A DNA stretch of 64,000 nucleotides from Morella rubra. Lineage: Eukaryota > Streptophyta > Magnoliopsida > Fagales > Myricaceae. The notes beneath the pieces were generated by a model that was given only the letters and a program-made list of their open reading frames with translations, did no database searches and was not told where the DNA came from. The stretch spans positions 9,486,421 to 9,550,420 of the forward strand of contig CM025856.1 of NCBI GenBank assembly GCA_003952965.2, read 5' to 3'. Shown here in pieces: positions 17,901 through 31,000 of the stretch; position 1 is the first letter of the stretch, and every line of letters starts with the position of its first letter. The translations under genes were made by a program, and so were the position numbers.

Positions 17901-19177
17901 GCTTTTGGTTCCCGTAACAATCACTCCAGCATATTCTTAGCAAAATTCTCATCTCCTCTCGGGGAGGGAGAAAAATCAAACGAAAATAACCAATTTTGAA
18001 TAAATCCCATGGTTAGAACGCGCTTGAATTATGTGGATAAGGCTCACGATTTCAAATTTAATTTTTCTTAAAATCATATCAGTGATTTAAATGAAAAAGT
18101 TGTGGGTAGTGGATAGCTGTGGTTACCTTCTCGAGTGCCTTAAGTAAATTTATTCTAAATTTTGTGTTTGAGGATAAATAAACTTCAAATTTTGTGTCAT
18201 CATTTATTATAAATTTATAGTGACATAATTTTTTTTTAATATATTAAAGTCAAGATATCAAACTCGAAGTTTTGTGAGAGTACTTAATTTTATGTCGGTC
18301 TTTTTTTCACGCTCGGAGAAGCTTAAAAAATAAAATAGATCTCAATCCATATTTTTGCTAATTTGTTTTATGGGAACCGTGGGAATACCCATAGGCCACT
18401 GATGCACCAAACCGCACGGTAGACCGTCTCCCTGGCGCATGTCGCGGTTATTTCCCCAGGTTTACTTGGCTTTCCGACCTATCTTCTGATAAATCTCTCT
18501 CCCTCTCTCCCTCTCTCTGTGGATGATCCTGGCGGGAAGAACCAGATCCCGAGGCTCAAGTTTACCACCCTACCCTTCGTCTCCTCTCCTCTCCGTTCTC
18601 ACCTGGCGAGCCGAACTCGAACTCAAACCTCTGCTCGACACGACACCACACGCCTTCCGACATAAGCAACCGAAAAGAGACAAACGAACCCGAAAAAGAG
18701 AAGGAAAAGAAAAATGAAAGAGAAAAGAAGTTCCATTTCACATAAAAATCGATGAGGTGATTGAATGTGCCTTCCGTACTTTCCACCTCTGTCGCTGTCT
18801 CTCCTTCTCTCTATGCATAAATGAATCTCTACCTGTTCTGTTGTTTTGGTGCGCGTGTCCCCTCTTCCTTCTCCGTTTGATTTCTCTTCTGCTGTCCTTC
18901 AATCCCCGCCGTCCATTCCTCTAGCGGGGACTCCTTCTCTCTTATGAAGTTCTTCCGTGATCACTCCCTCTGCTTCTTCGTCCTCTGTTGTTCTCCTACC
19001 TGCTTATGGATTCAAGGTCCTCTTTTTCTTTCTATAGATAGATGTGTCTATACATAACTGTTAGTGTGTAGCCTTTTTGCGAATGTGTGATCGTGCTTAA
19101 CTCCATGCGTATTGTCTTGGTTTTTTGTGATGCGAAAGCAGCGAATTGTGGTGAATTGGGCGTAAAGAGTCAGTTTG

Positions 19178-22100
19178 ATGGGGAAAAGTGACTATGGGCG
19201 ATGCATTTTCCCTCTCACGAGTTTGCAAATTGGGTAAGTTTCTATTTTCTTTTGTTATTTTTTTTTTCCATATTTGCATGATTGAATGCAGTTGTTGGTC
19301 GGTTAAATTTTTCTATTTCTCATGGATGTTTTGAGTGATCGTTTTCTACTTTCATTAGGAACCATTACTCTTTTTTTTTCCTTTTCTTTTGGCATCTGTG
19401 ATATTTGAATGTGAACGTTGATTAGAAGAACGAACGAAAATTCCTTTTTTTTTTTTCCTTCTGATATGTAATATTTCTTTGCTCTGTAGTGAGCTTTTAT
19501 TTTTTGATAAAAATAATCATAGACTTGTATTGCGTCGTGTGATCCTTACTTTACTTAAGGAGTGGAATATGATTGAGCAGTCGGTGAAGTTGTACATGTA
19601 ACAGCTAATGTTGGAATGGTGAGACTATTCACAAATATTTCGTTATGGGCGAGAGAAGTGATGTATGATGGTGTCGAAATTGTTTTGGTATGGTTAACAT
19701 TCTGATTTTTTTTTTTTTTTTTGATATGATGCAGAGATTTGCAGTCTTATCGTTCGGATCTTAGCCTTTTCCTGGCTATTGAAAGCAAGAAATTGTATAT
19801 CTTGGTAGACAATCGGCCATGGTTGGATGATCTAGGCTCAAGACGAGCTCAGTTATGGCAATTGATGGTTACCAAGGTTGTCAAGAGCACCGTTTTTTGC
19901 TTGAATTATGTTGCTTTCACTAAATTCAGTATATGAAGTTGATTTTTCTTTTTCCTTTCCAATGCAGTCAAGGCTATCTCCTTTTGCAAACAGTAAAGCC
20001 CGCACGAAGGGAAAGGTAGGAAAAGAGTCTTGTTGCAGATCCAAAACTAGTAAATCAGACAAGCTTAAGAAATGGTTTTCGTTGGTGGATGCGGCCACAT
20101 TGGCTCATAAGAGGGCTCTGCCACCTGTTGGAAATCTCCGGGATTCTTTGCGTTTCAGCAGCGAGTTGCATAGGACCTTGTACGGCTTCATTGTTTTTGA
20201 GGTGTCATGGACCAATGTTCGAGGCATTAATTACTTGAATGAGCTTCAGGTACTTGTCCTTCTACATCCTCCATACTCTTTATGCTGTTAATTCAAATGT
20301 TGCTGGTATTATATAGCTTTCGTTTTGCTTGCAGACTGATACATGTCTGGCTACAGAGGCGAAGGTTATGCAAAGATGGGAATTCGATAGCATAGCTCAA
20401 GCGGCAAGCTCTATATCTTCATGGTTCTTGGGAACGCTCTCAGAACAGCTACTCTTGAAAGAGTATCTGGATTCTGCCATCGGTACTCTTTTCCCTCCGT
20501 GATACCTGATTTGCATTAGAGGAAATTTAATCTTTTATGATCTTTGAACATCCACAAGAGCTTTCTCAATTGCCGATGTGATAGTGAACACAGAGTCATT
20601 TGAGTTTAGGTATCAGGAATGGGTTGTGTCTTCTGCTGCAAAGTTTTGTGCTTGTGGAAGAAAGGCAGTGATTATCTTGATAATTTTGTTCTGGGAATAT
20701 CTTTTGTTTAATTTACTGTGGTATTTCTTATTGCGTTAGGCACACATTTAGGCATAAGGTGAGCCTCAAGGATGCCTCATGCCCTGCGAAGTATGTCCTT
20801 GGAAACAAGCAGTGACTTCTGTATATGTACAAGTTCATTTTGGAATACGCATAATGTGATGCTAGTTGATTAAGGGGGTGCCAATAACCTTGCCTATGTT
20901 TTGCGTCCTCAATCTCTTGGCTTAAGATTTCAATGCCTTGTTCGAAAAGCTTATGCCTCATGCATTAAGGTCTATTCGCTTTATCTTGAGATTTTACATC
21001 TTTCAAACGGTATATGACATGTTCCTTCAATACTTTAGGAATGATGAGAACATCTGAACTGGTTTTTTACAAGGTGGCGCTATCAGCATAGCTTCTAAAA
21101 GCTTGTTATCAATCTATTACATACCTCAGACCTTGTCATGCAGTAGTGATAAGCAGTAGTCGCATCACTCCTTTCTGTGTCACATATCTCTGAGGACAAG
21201 CTTCTTTTTCTGTATTATGCCTCTATTTTTTTGGGAGCTAAATAAACAGTGTACACCATGATGTTACAACTATCCAAATACTCATTTTGGATCATCTACG
21301 TTGATTGCTAACGGTCTAAGAAGCCTAAGTAGTTGTATATTGAAGATTCCGCTCATCTGATTTAGTGAGTGTTTGATTAATACTGCATGTGACATGCTGG
21401 CTGCTGAAACTACACTGTTTCTTTGTTATTGACCGAAATGAGCATACAATCTTAGATTTCAATTTTTTCTACCACCTTTCCAGGAGAAGAGTTCTACGAT
21501 GCAGAAGAAAATTTCCCAAGAACTATCCCCGTTGATGATGACGACGACGACAATGTCTGCAGTGGTGATACTGATACGGATGTTGAGGATAATTCTCTCC
21601 TCAGCCTTGGCAGCGATTTTAGTGTATATCCTGCCACCAATGGAAATAGAACAAGTGGGCTACACACACCCCCTCCACCCTCTGGTCCTTACAAGAGAAG
21701 GAAAGTAATGAAGTCGCTTAGTGCAGGAGTTCAAGTTGATACTTATTCCGAAGAAATACACGGAGAAATCAATGACTCATTAGAAAACTCTGAAACCTGC
21801 TCCAGCAATTATGAAGAAGTAATTGAAGCTACCCAGTACAGGGATGTCTTGATTTTGGTTAGGTTCAATGATCGCGATCTCCCTTTTAAATTACGTCAAA
21901 TAATAATGTCCGACTTGCGGTTACTGACCTTGCTTGAGGCTGGGCTTCCATCTTGGGTTATCTTCCTCCAGTCATATCCAGGGTTTTGCCATCTCTATCG
22001 CCCATGGATGTGCCCTTTGGTGAGAGCTTTGTATGTTTTGATGTCAGTTGTCACTGTGCTCATAGGATTTTATGACTTGTATAAAAATGTCCCAGTTCTC

Positions 22101-24003
22101 AAGGCAACTGCTTTTCGTCTGTGTGGGCCTCTTTTAGATTGGATAGAGACTTGGGAGATGGTATCAAGGATCAAGTACTTGGGAACAATGCTATTTCTAC
22201 ATAATTTTCAGAAGGCTGTTCAGTGGTTTCTTACAATTACACGTGCCACTCGATCCTTCCTTTCAATTTTTACAAAGCCACTGGCACTACCACTTCTGGA
22301 TCTTTTTGAGTTTCTTCTTCCAATCTGGAATGCACTTTTTGAAGTAGTGCAAAGTTTCTGTTCAGTCATGGGGATTGTGATCGGTTCTTTCTTCAATATA
22401 GTGGAGAATCTAGTAGAGATCTTATTATTGCCGGTTTGGCTTGGCCTCTCAGTTATCTGGAGCATTGGTAGGTCATCAGCTCTTTTGAACCACTCATTTT
22501 TCTTAAGTTCAAATTACACCATGCAATTAACAAGATATCCGCTAATTTTATCTGCTCTTGTTTGCGCTGTACTGCAGTGACATCCATTTTATATCCTATA
22601 TTTTGGATCCTTTGGGAACTGCTTTATGCTCCAGTTCGCGTGGTCCTCGCTTCAGCCAGTTTCATGGCTTTTGTCTGGACCAGCACATACAAGATGCTGG
22701 GTGAAATATGGGAGTTTTTTGGTAGCATTTTCCAGCTTGCTTCAGCTTCTGAGGCAACAGTGAGCACATGTAATGGTTCCATCTGGCGTTCGCTTTGGAA
22801 TGATCTTTTTTCCCAGGTTGTAAGGAATTAAATTATTGCATATAATTCCGTGCAAGTGGCCAAATAAACCCTCTAAGAAAATAGCATACTAATCATGACA
22901 ATATTTCCTTTGCTTTCAGGTCTTTCGAGCTGTGAGGAGTATACTCAATGGTTTTGTTGCCTTCTTTACAGCCTGCAACAGGCATCGGCTTAGGTATGCT
23001 TAAGTGGCTAATCTACTTTTTGAGTCACATCAGTTTTTCCTACCTTCTTCCGATCTCATTCATTTTCTGCACTGGCAGATATTTGGTGGAACTTTTAATG
23101 CAGAAATATAAGATGGAAAATGATAGTCTTTTTTCTTTTTTTCCTGTTGCTTTCTGCTTCAAATCTTTTACGGTTTCCAATTTACTAATAGAAAATGGAG
23201 TCTTTTTTCTTTCTTGTAAAATCCTTGTATAAGCATTTTCGATTTTTGCTCTTACTTGCTATAATGCCTTTACTGTCTTCCCTATTTTACCGAAGTAAGT
23301 CCATGAGAAGCGTTTTGACCTGCTTTATGTGATTATAAGGTGATTTTGGGTGATATTGCAAGATTCTATGTAATCTCGCCACTCTTCACCTCCAGTAAAA
23401 AATTAGATCAGTGTCTTGAAGTTTATAATGCAGACTTCTTCTGTAGCTCTTTTTCATTTGAATTTGCACAAAATTACAAGTGATACCTTACAGCTTAGAA
23501 CAATTATGAATGAGTTCTTTCATCAGGTGTCCTGAAGCTTTTCTGTGTTTTGTGTGATCACAAATAACTGTTTTTGATACTTTGGTGTTGTTTTAGTCTT
23601 TAGATCTCAGCCAAACCCTCTTGCGACTGATTGTTTTGATTTGACACAATGCAGCATTTATAATCATATACAGAAGTTTATACAAAGATTATTCGGTCAA
23701 TCCCAGAGATCACAGCTTGAGGATTCTAGAGATAAAAGACCAACATCTGGTACTCAGGGTCCGGTGAGTAGTCTTATTATGAGGATAATGATTGTCACTT
23801 ATGTGCATGGGAATGTAGTAAGTAAAAGCGCTGTAGTTTGGTGAATACCATTTCGAGTTTGTGTTGTAGCTTGTGTCCTGACTGTATGCAGTTCGTATGG
23901 ACAAACGTTTTCAATGCAGGGATTTGGAAACATTCCCTTATGGATTTTGAGTTTCTTGTGGTTTCTGCAGTTGGAGGAAAGGAGGAAAGTGCACATTAAC
24001 TGA
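19178..24003 (+). CDS. Plant membrane protein of unknown function, complete, 9 exons
   Basis: I do not recognise the family. Exons: 19178-19233, 19735-19876, 19968-20249, 20335-20482, 21484-22467, 22578-22816, 22920-22993, 23655-23763, 23971-24003. All junctions are GT-AG and in phase, giving 688 residues. The N-terminal third looks soluble and contains a Lys/Arg-rich stretch (about 70-100). Residues 211-255 are strongly acidic, with six consecutive Asp at 227-232. A basic cluster (KRRKVMK) follows near 280. The C-terminal half is hydrophobic: a clear membrane segment at about 387-408, then several long hydrophobic or amphipathic stretches to about 620, and a short charged tail (LEERRKVHIN). 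Codon-clean exons and preserved phase over nine exons argue for a real gene. A localisation to an internal membrane is inferred only. Confidence 0.85.
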
Positions 24004-25349
24004 AGCCTCATCAGCTTTCCCATTACGATGGATTGATGGTGCTTCCGACCAAGGGTCCCTATCCCCAAAATTGGGGGAAAAAAAAGAGAAAAAACCGTTG
24101 AGGAGAAAGCTAGCTTCAAGGAGTCGAGAGGAACAGGCTTCCCAATATTACACGAGGATTCGCTAATTCGTCAAGTATATAGTAGGAAGAGCTCATTCTT
24201 CTGTTGAATCTGTTCATAGTACTTTCCCATTTTGGACTTTCAGATGCCCGTCTTCTCTGAAATTGTAGGATTCTTTTTATTTTTCCCAAAAAAAAACCTC
24301 TTTTACACTCGTATGTTTCTGCCAGTGTACCAAAAAAAAGTTAGAGGAGTCGCTACACTCTGGTATCTAAACAGGGAATTTGGAGAATGTAAATAGTATG
24401 TACAGGAGGCCTGTATATTTTATGAGTAGCCTGAAAGCGAATCAATTGTCTGGTGTAGATCTTAGTGTTTACTGTAATCAAGTGAATTTGGTTTCCAACT
24501 TTTTGATATTACAAAGAGATTCACTAGTTCTTTGATCTTGAATCAGCTCGAAGCATGTACTTTCTCTGGCTCAGATGTACTCGGACAACACTTTCTTTTT
24601 CCTCCCCCCCTCCCCTCAGGCAATTGTTCTTCTGCCGAGCACCCCGATGGGGGCATTTGACCAGGGCTCATTGGTTTTTCCCATCTCTTTCATTCACCAA
24701 TGGCTCCATCTATTCAATGGGGTTATGGTCCGTATTCATAAATGGTTATGAGGTCTGTCCTTGGGTGTGTACGGTGTTCCAATCTCCAACATACCCATGA
24801 ACAAAGCTGAAGCAAGCTTGTACCACATTCCCACTGTCCAATACTGCACATTTTTAGCTGACAGAGACAAACTAATCAAAACCAAATAGAAAAGAAGCAA
24901 GAAAAGTGGTGCTCCGACTACATCTTTTCAATCTTCCAAGTAAAATATACTCTGAACCGCATTTCGGGCAACACTGAATGGGGAGCAACTTTCAAACCTC
25001 AATAAAACACATAACAAATTGATAGCGAAATGATACTACAACCTGCAATCTGCACTCTGTAAGAGAACAAACGAGTCCGTGACTGGCCCCATTTCAGCAA
25101 AGTTCAACCAATTAGACGATTGCAATAAAGTTTCAAATCCTGCCTCAGTTTAACAACCATTTACTGAAAAAGCTCTTAAAGAGAGCTATCCTACAGGCAA
25201 AAAGTCATTAGCTTACGAATGTCTGCTACAAATCCAAACACCTAACGGCCCAGCCTAACCAACATCTACCGAAGTCAAAACATCTACCGAACTTTTGACT
25301 TCAGCATAGAGCAGTGAGAACTAGCTTTCACCGGACAAGCAGCATTGAT
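24004..25349. other. Convergent 3' flanks of the membrane-protein and SUMO genes
   Basis: No gene. The left part is the 3' UTR and flank of the upstream plus-strand gene. The right part (about 25150-25349) is the SUMO 3' UTR, which is recognisably similar to the stretch after the second SUMO gene (35850-36068): both share the block CAGTGAGAACTAGCTTTCAC next to the stop codon. Confidence 0.5.
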
Positions 25350-27162
25350 CTAAGAAGTTATTCCACCAGTTTGGTGCAGCATTGCATCAATCTCATCACC
25401 ATCCTCCATTTCCAGCTGTGAAACAGAAAAGAAACATGTGAGGTAAATATGCATGCCCAAGTATCTGTGAACTGTTGCTGCATGTGCACGAAAGTGTAAG
25501 ACCTCATCAGGAGTCTGCTCTGCTCGGAGACGACGGCCATCAAACAAGAAAGCAATTGCATTAAGCTCCACAGATTGCCTATCACAATATGCATTCATAA
25601 GCTTTTTCAGCTGTGTGCTTCTTTTGATCCTGAAAAAGACTTCATTCCCATCCTATAATGAAATAAAAGTTAGCCATATATTCCCACCATCACAAAAACT
25701 TAGATGCACATTCCTGTGAATTCATTCATCTGTCCATGTGTTCATCATGTCTGGATGATTGCAGAACTCTTTCTACAAGCTAACCATCAATATGTAAGAA
25801 CTAACAAAAAGAGGAAATACTTGGCATAAAAATAACTGGAAAAAAAATGAAAATACAAATAAGGTCCTCGGAAAAATTGGTAATGGGATATGAAACTTGA
25901 ATTAGACAATACATATCCACTGGGGTAACAATGAGGCTTTCAAAATAGGGTTCCAAAAATCTAAAGCATTCCCATCTGAAGTCCAAATGAGGAAAGGTAT
26001 ATATCTATGCTGGCATAGCCAGATTAAGAAATTTCATCTCTCAAATTAAGGAATTCATTTTCATATCATTTACCAGCTTCCCCAGGTATAAAATTGTCAA
26101 CCAAAAATCAAGAAAGAAAGTCAATCATAGACTACTGCAAATATATCTTACCTAATCACATCAAATGGACCATTCTATGTAAGGGCAAATACATATATGC
26201 ACTGAAAAAGCTGAGACTACAAGCATAAGTTAAAATATAGTAATTCATGACTTTCAACACATGATTGATGGTCATGAGGGGAGGTCAAAAAGTTTTTTTT
26301 AGAAATTTTCAACACGTCTAATGTACAAACCCATAGATTATAAAGCTGATAGTCTTGTAAGCACATTCTGGTAATCAATGAAATCAATACGTGTAGCTAT
26401 GCAGTCTGTACAAGCATACTGAAGCTCAATACATACTGTCACAACTAACAAGGAACACGGCTGAGACAAGGACTTCGATGGACACAACATCATACCATTA
26501 CACAGGTAACGAAAGGTAAAGCAAAATCAAACAAGATGTAAACGTAAATAATAGTGTTTCCCCACCATTTTCTCAGCAAACAAAGAGCTGGTAAGTAAAG
26601 GACCAAACACACAGTGACCTTAAGTTAAAAATAAAAAAAAAAACAGCCACCAACACACACGCATATACCTACAGACCTATACAAATACGCAAACGTTTGA
26701 GCCTCAGCAACAAATAAATAGGATATTCCTTTTGTTTCCCTTCGCCTTCCCTAGAAACCCAACATAAATAAAGGAAATGAAACCCGCCAAGATAAAGAAA
26801 AAAAGCACCAAAAACAGCAAATTCCATTAGGAGATTCAAACAATCGGACACATAACAACACCAAAACACGTAAGAAGTACAAGGATTGCACATATAAGAA
26901 GTAACGCAATACCAATTTATACTCTTATTCCTCCCATTTTCTCATTAACCAACCAAAGTGTCAAACAGAAAAACAAACCGCAATCACAAATCCAACAAAT
27001 ACAAATATCCTGAGAATCACGCAAACACATCCAAGGAACTGTAACAAGCCCCCTTTTCTAAGGAAAGCAAGAGACCTGGCCTTTGACTTTGAGGTTGATG
27101 TGGGCCCCCTGATCGTTAGGCTTCTTCTCCTCCTCTGGCTGCAAGTTCGTCACCCCCGACAT
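25350..27162 (-). CDS. SUMO1: Small ubiquitin-related modifier (SUMO1/2 type), complete, 3 exons
   Basis: Ubiquitin-like modifier joined through its C-terminal diglycine to lysines of (mostly nuclear) proteins. Minus-strand exons: 27162-27076, 25652-25503, 25415-25350; 29, 50 and 21 codons plus stop, giving 100 residues. The N-terminus reads [20 protein letters not shown], then the ubiquitin fold with [20 protein letters not shown], then [17 protein letters not shown] followed by the ITS tail that a SUMO protease would remove. Length, the three-exon layout and the QTGG terminus are those of canonical plant SUMO1/2. Intron 1 is 1.4 kb. Its duplicate lies 9-10 kb to the right on the same strand. 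Upstream GGCCCA motifs are shared by both copies. Confidence 0.97.
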
Positions 27163-27482
27163 CTTCTTCCTCTCTGTCTCTGTGAAAAAAGCTTCGGATT
27201 TTGTTGCAGCAATATGAAATTAATACGACCCTGTATTTTTGTTTTCGTGGACTCCTATAACCCTCTTAGGCATGCAATAAATTTGGATTAATAAGAACAT
27301 ACGACTGACGAGGCAAAATTCAGCGGCTTTTTTTCTTTTGTGGGATGCCCTCTTCTCTTGATTTGTCACTTTCACCGACGGTTTCGGTCCGATTGACTGA
27401 CTATCTGTGAGAGTAGCCATTGGCCAATGGGATGGAAAGCAACCAATAGAATCAGCCCACGTTAGAACAACAGGAAGAACGA

Positions 27483-27567
27483 GGCCCATTTCTTTTTTAT
27501 TTATTTATTTTCTTCTATTGCATAATTGTGAGGCCCATCCACTTGTCGAGAAAGATTGGAAGGCCCA
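27483..27567 (-). promoter_or_regulatory. GGCCCA (site II) cluster upstream of SUMO gene 1
   Basis: GGCCCA, which reads TGGGCC on the gene strand, occurs at 27483-27488, 27532-27537 and 27562-27567, about 320-405 bases upstream of the start codon. The second SUMO gene has the same motif at similar positions in sequence that is clearly homologous, so the elements were duplicated with the gene. Confidence 0.5.
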
Positions 27568-28239
27568 GTTCATTTCCACCATTTGGGCAACAACTTTACA
27601 AAAGAAGGGGTAAATTCGGAACTGCCGGTTCAGATCCCCTCTAGTTCCGTGCATAAAGATGTAGGGTAGAACAGATTTTTTTTTTGTTATTTAAAAAATA
27701 ATAATAGAACGAAGAATTCAAAAAAAAACGGAAAGCACGGGAGGAATAACGCAAATCGAATCTGAAATTTCTGAGTCGTTTCAAAAATATGAACTTTTTC
27801 TTGTTGTCTGTTAAATTATACGACAATTTGTTGTATGCGACAAATTTTGAAATATTTTTAAAATAAAAATATAATTTTGTTTATTTCATTTTTTCTAATT
27901 TTTTCTCAAAAGGTATTTAGTTCAATTCATACCACTTTCTGCTTGGTTTAACGTCTAGATTAAAGTGACTAAGATTGATGTGTTTTAAAAATACGATGTT
28001 TTACCTTTTATGTTGTGGATTAGTTAGTGACTTTTTTTAGAAATGAACGCAATCACCTTAAAACTTTCCAGATATTCATGAAGAAAAGCACATATCTGAG
28101 AAGAAGAATACGAATATTTTGAAAATATGGTATGAAGTTGTAATTGGAGGGTTAGTTTAAATATTTCAGCCCTTCTCCCTTCCGAAAAACCCTCTACCCA
28201 CATTAACTGGCCTACCCACATTAATTGGCCTACCACCCC

Positions 28240-28248
28240 ACCTTTCCC
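28240..28248. repeat. Left 9-bp target-site duplication of the 1.56-kb element
   Basis: ACCTTTCCC directly left of the element. The same nine bases recur directly right of it at 29808-29816. Confidence 0.85.
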
Positions 28249-29807
28249 TAGTGGTGGAACCAGGATCAAAATTCAAGGGGGTCAAACTTTAAACGCGAAA
28301 TGACAAGAATTTTTTTTTTTTCGTAATGCCAAAAATTGTCTTAGAATTACAATATCGAAAATTAAAGACTTAAAGCATTAAAAATATTAGAATACATTTA
28401 CCATACTATGTACTGCGACTGAGAGGTGACAATTGCATCCTATGTTTTTACATCTTCTGAAAAATGTTGCAACGTTAGGAGTGTTAGACGACTCTACGCT
28501 GCGTGGCTTTCTTATCACAAACTTATCCATTATCTAAACAAAATAAAACAAAGTGAAGACAATCAATCAGTTGGCAACATGTGACGCTCTAAAAGAGGAA
28601 CCCAAATGATAAATGTAAAAATACAACCGAAACATAAACAAAACTATAGTACCAAACCGAAACATAAAACATTTTGATTCAAAAATATTAAATTTAGATA
28701 TTCACATATTCACAATGGACTCAAAAATCCAAAATCTCCAAATTCCAATCTAATTAATTCAAATCCAAATTACAATCTAATTACATTGCATTCAATTGAC
28801 ATTATAATCAAATTAATTAAAAATGATACTACCAAAAAAATCCCCAATTTCACAAAATGTCAAAATCCCTAATTCAAATCCAAATTATAATCGAATTACA
28901 TTGCATTCAATTGACATTACAATCAAATTAATTAAAAATGATACTACCAAAAATTAAAAATTAAAATTGCAGTGCATAAAAATTAAATTGCATTACAATC
29001 CCCAATTTTACAAAATGTCAAAATCTCTAATTTCGAAATAATTGCAGTGCATAAAAATTAAATTGCATTATAATCCCCAATTTCACAAAATGTCAAAATC
29101 CCTAATTTCGAAAATAATTGCAGTGCATAAAAATTAAAATTGCTTACCTATTGTGATTCTGTGAAAGAGAGAGAGAGCCTCGGTAGCCCTGCTAATTAAT
29201 TCTTTGTGTGTGTGAGAGAGACTGAGAGAGGTGAGAAAATTCGAGTTTAAAAAAAAGAGGGAGGCTGTTAAATTGTTAATGGTTATATTAATATACCTAG
29301 TGAGTGGTGGCGCCCACCGGTGAAGGCTTGGAGCTGGAGGTTGGAGCACGAGCAACACGTTCAAAACTCAGAAGCTGGTGGCCATGGCTCAACTGGCGCA
29401 GGAGAAACTGGTGGCTGGTGGCCTGGTGCGGCGGTGGGCAACGGGGCACGAGCAACAGCTAAAGCCTGAAGCCTGAACGTGTGACGGTGTGAGAAGAGAG
29501 AGAGAGAGAATGAGGGGTTTTTTTCAAAACAGGGTGAAACACACCGTTTCACCCTGTTTTGATTTTTTGTTTTTCGTTTTATGTTTTGATTTTATTTTAT
29601 TTTTTATGGCAGAGGCTAAAATTAGGCCGTTTCACCTTTTGCATATTAAAAATAAAGGGTTTGGGTCTAACGGGTTGGCTTAGGCCTATAGGGATCGGGC
29701 CCAGGCTAACTTATGAAAAAAAAAAAAAATAATACTTGTAGTTTTTTGTTTTGGACAGTGCAATGGGTGGCGGCCGCCCAGGGCCACCACCCCTTGCATC
29801 CGCCACT
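28249..29807. mobile_element. Non-autonomous DNA transposon with 9-bp TSD (Mutator-like by TSD)
   Basis: A 1559-bp element bounded by perfect 9-bp direct repeats (ACCTTTCCC). The left end starts TAGTGGTGGAACCAGG. The right end, read inward on the other strand, starts AGTGGCGGATGCAAGG, so the terminal inverted repeats are short and imperfect. A 9-bp duplication is the hallmark of Mutator superfamily insertion. No transposase frame is present. Inside, 28740-29150 is a run of internally repeated AT-rich units, and 29150-29500 contains GA-rich, more GC-rich sequence. A second, shorter element with related ends sits at 35077-35538. Family assignment rests on TSD length, not on a search; a hAT-like origin with an unusual TSD is the alternative. 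Confidence 0.75.
28740..29150. repeat. Internal repeat array of the 1.56-kb element
   Basis: Two kinds of unit recur. One contains ACATTGCATTCAATTGACAT and is seen twice (near 28785 and 28900). The other contains ATTGCAGTGCATAAAAATTA and is seen three times (near 28968, 29042 and 29117), each followed by AATTAAATTGC or AAAATTGC. The copies differ by single substitutions, so the array grew by local duplication and then drifted. Confidence 0.8.
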
Positions 29808-30064
29808 ACCTTTCCCCTACCCTTAGATGAGTCCTACCCCTAATGGCTAATGCAATTGCATCCCCTTCCTTCTATCCCAGATTCGGTAGCATAGGGTGCA
29901 TAGGTTGTAGCTGGTGGGATGTGTATGTGTAAATGTCTATTTGGCGCTCGAATGACAATGTTGACTGAACAAAAAAAACGTTCACAGACTATACATTGTT
30001 TCAATAATTTGATAATATACAAATTTATTACAACATTGACTGCCATATGGGAAAAAATTATACT

Positions 30065-30720
30065 TAGAAGGCCTTTTAATTGGAATTTAATATAATATGC
30101 TACAATTTTTTATTCAATAAAAATTTGAATTTATGGATTTCAATTTAATTATATTAAATTAATGATTCATTTTCATCTGTCAACCTCACATGTGTCGACT
30201 TCAACGTTTAAATAATGTATCACATATTCAATCTATGCCAACTCAACACAGCTATGAACAAAACTTTAGGCACAAACAATTATTAACATAATAGAGTCTC
30301 AAATTATAATATTTAGAGGGCATTTTAATTGGAATTTAATATAATATGTTACAATTTCCAATCCTAAAACTTTGAATTTATGGTGAATTAAATTAGATTA
30401 ATGATTAGCTTTCATCTGTCGAACTCACGTGTGTTTACTTCAACTTTTAAATAATGTATCGCATATTCAATCTATGCCAACTGCACACAACTATGACCAA
30501 AACTCATAGGCACAAACAATTATTAACATAATCAGAGTCTCCAGTTCTAATAAAGACCCAATTACTTCGAAGTTAACTCCCTAAAAATTGCTCTATACCA
30601 ACTGCACACAACTATGACCAAAACTTATAGAAAAAAGAAACAATTATCAACATAATAGAGTCTCCATTTATAATCAAGAGCCAAATACTCCGAAGTTAGC
30701 TCCCCAAAAATTGCATCTCT
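30065..30720. repeat. Degenerate tandem repeat, two full copies and one partial
   Basis: A unit of about 240 bases is present at about 30065-30305 and 30310-30545, and its 3' part recurs at about 30590-30720. Shared landmarks are TTTTAATTGGAATTTAATAT, TCTATGCCAACT and CAATTATTAACATAATA. Several substitutions and small indels separate the copies, so the duplications are not recent. Confidence 0.85.
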
Positions 30721-30803
30721 CATTTTCATTTTGGTGAATAGTTTTAGCTCAGGTTGAGAGGTAATTTCAAATCGAGTCGGGTTTGTTTTCTCTATTGAAT
30801 CAA

Positions 30804-31000
30804 GGGTGCGTTTGACACATAAAATTTTACATCCCCTAAAATTTTAACACAATAAAAAATTACAATATAATCTCTCTCTCCCCATCAAATCATTACTTTT
30901 CACTACAAAAAAATATAAAAAATTACCTTTTTTTCACTTTTTCAAACCCAATACCTTAAAATTTTAACATCCCCAAAATTTTAACACTCAAACACATCCC
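30804..31000. mobile_element. MITE-like element, about 197 bp
   Basis: The left end reads GGGTGCGTTTGACACATAAA and the right end, inverted, GGGATGTGTTTGAGTGTTAA, flanking AT-rich DNA with several AAAATTTT boxes. The same boxes occur in other short AT-rich blocks of this window, so it belongs to a recurrent family. No coding capacity. Confidence 0.65.

Larger units (their letters stand above)
14427..19177. other. Gene desert between AUG2 and the next gene
   Basis: About 4.7 kb with no supported gene. It holds the AUG2 3' UTR, an AT microsatellite, a 120-bp tandem duplication (both listed), AT-rich DNA at 16850-17700 that includes AAAATTTT-rich MITE-like sequence, and a short GC-richer stretch at 17770-17960 with no homology that I recognise. 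The final 700 bases (CT-rich from about 18490) probably form the promoter and 5' leader of the membrane-protein gene. A 5' UTR intron may end at the AG near 19140. Confidence 0.45.
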
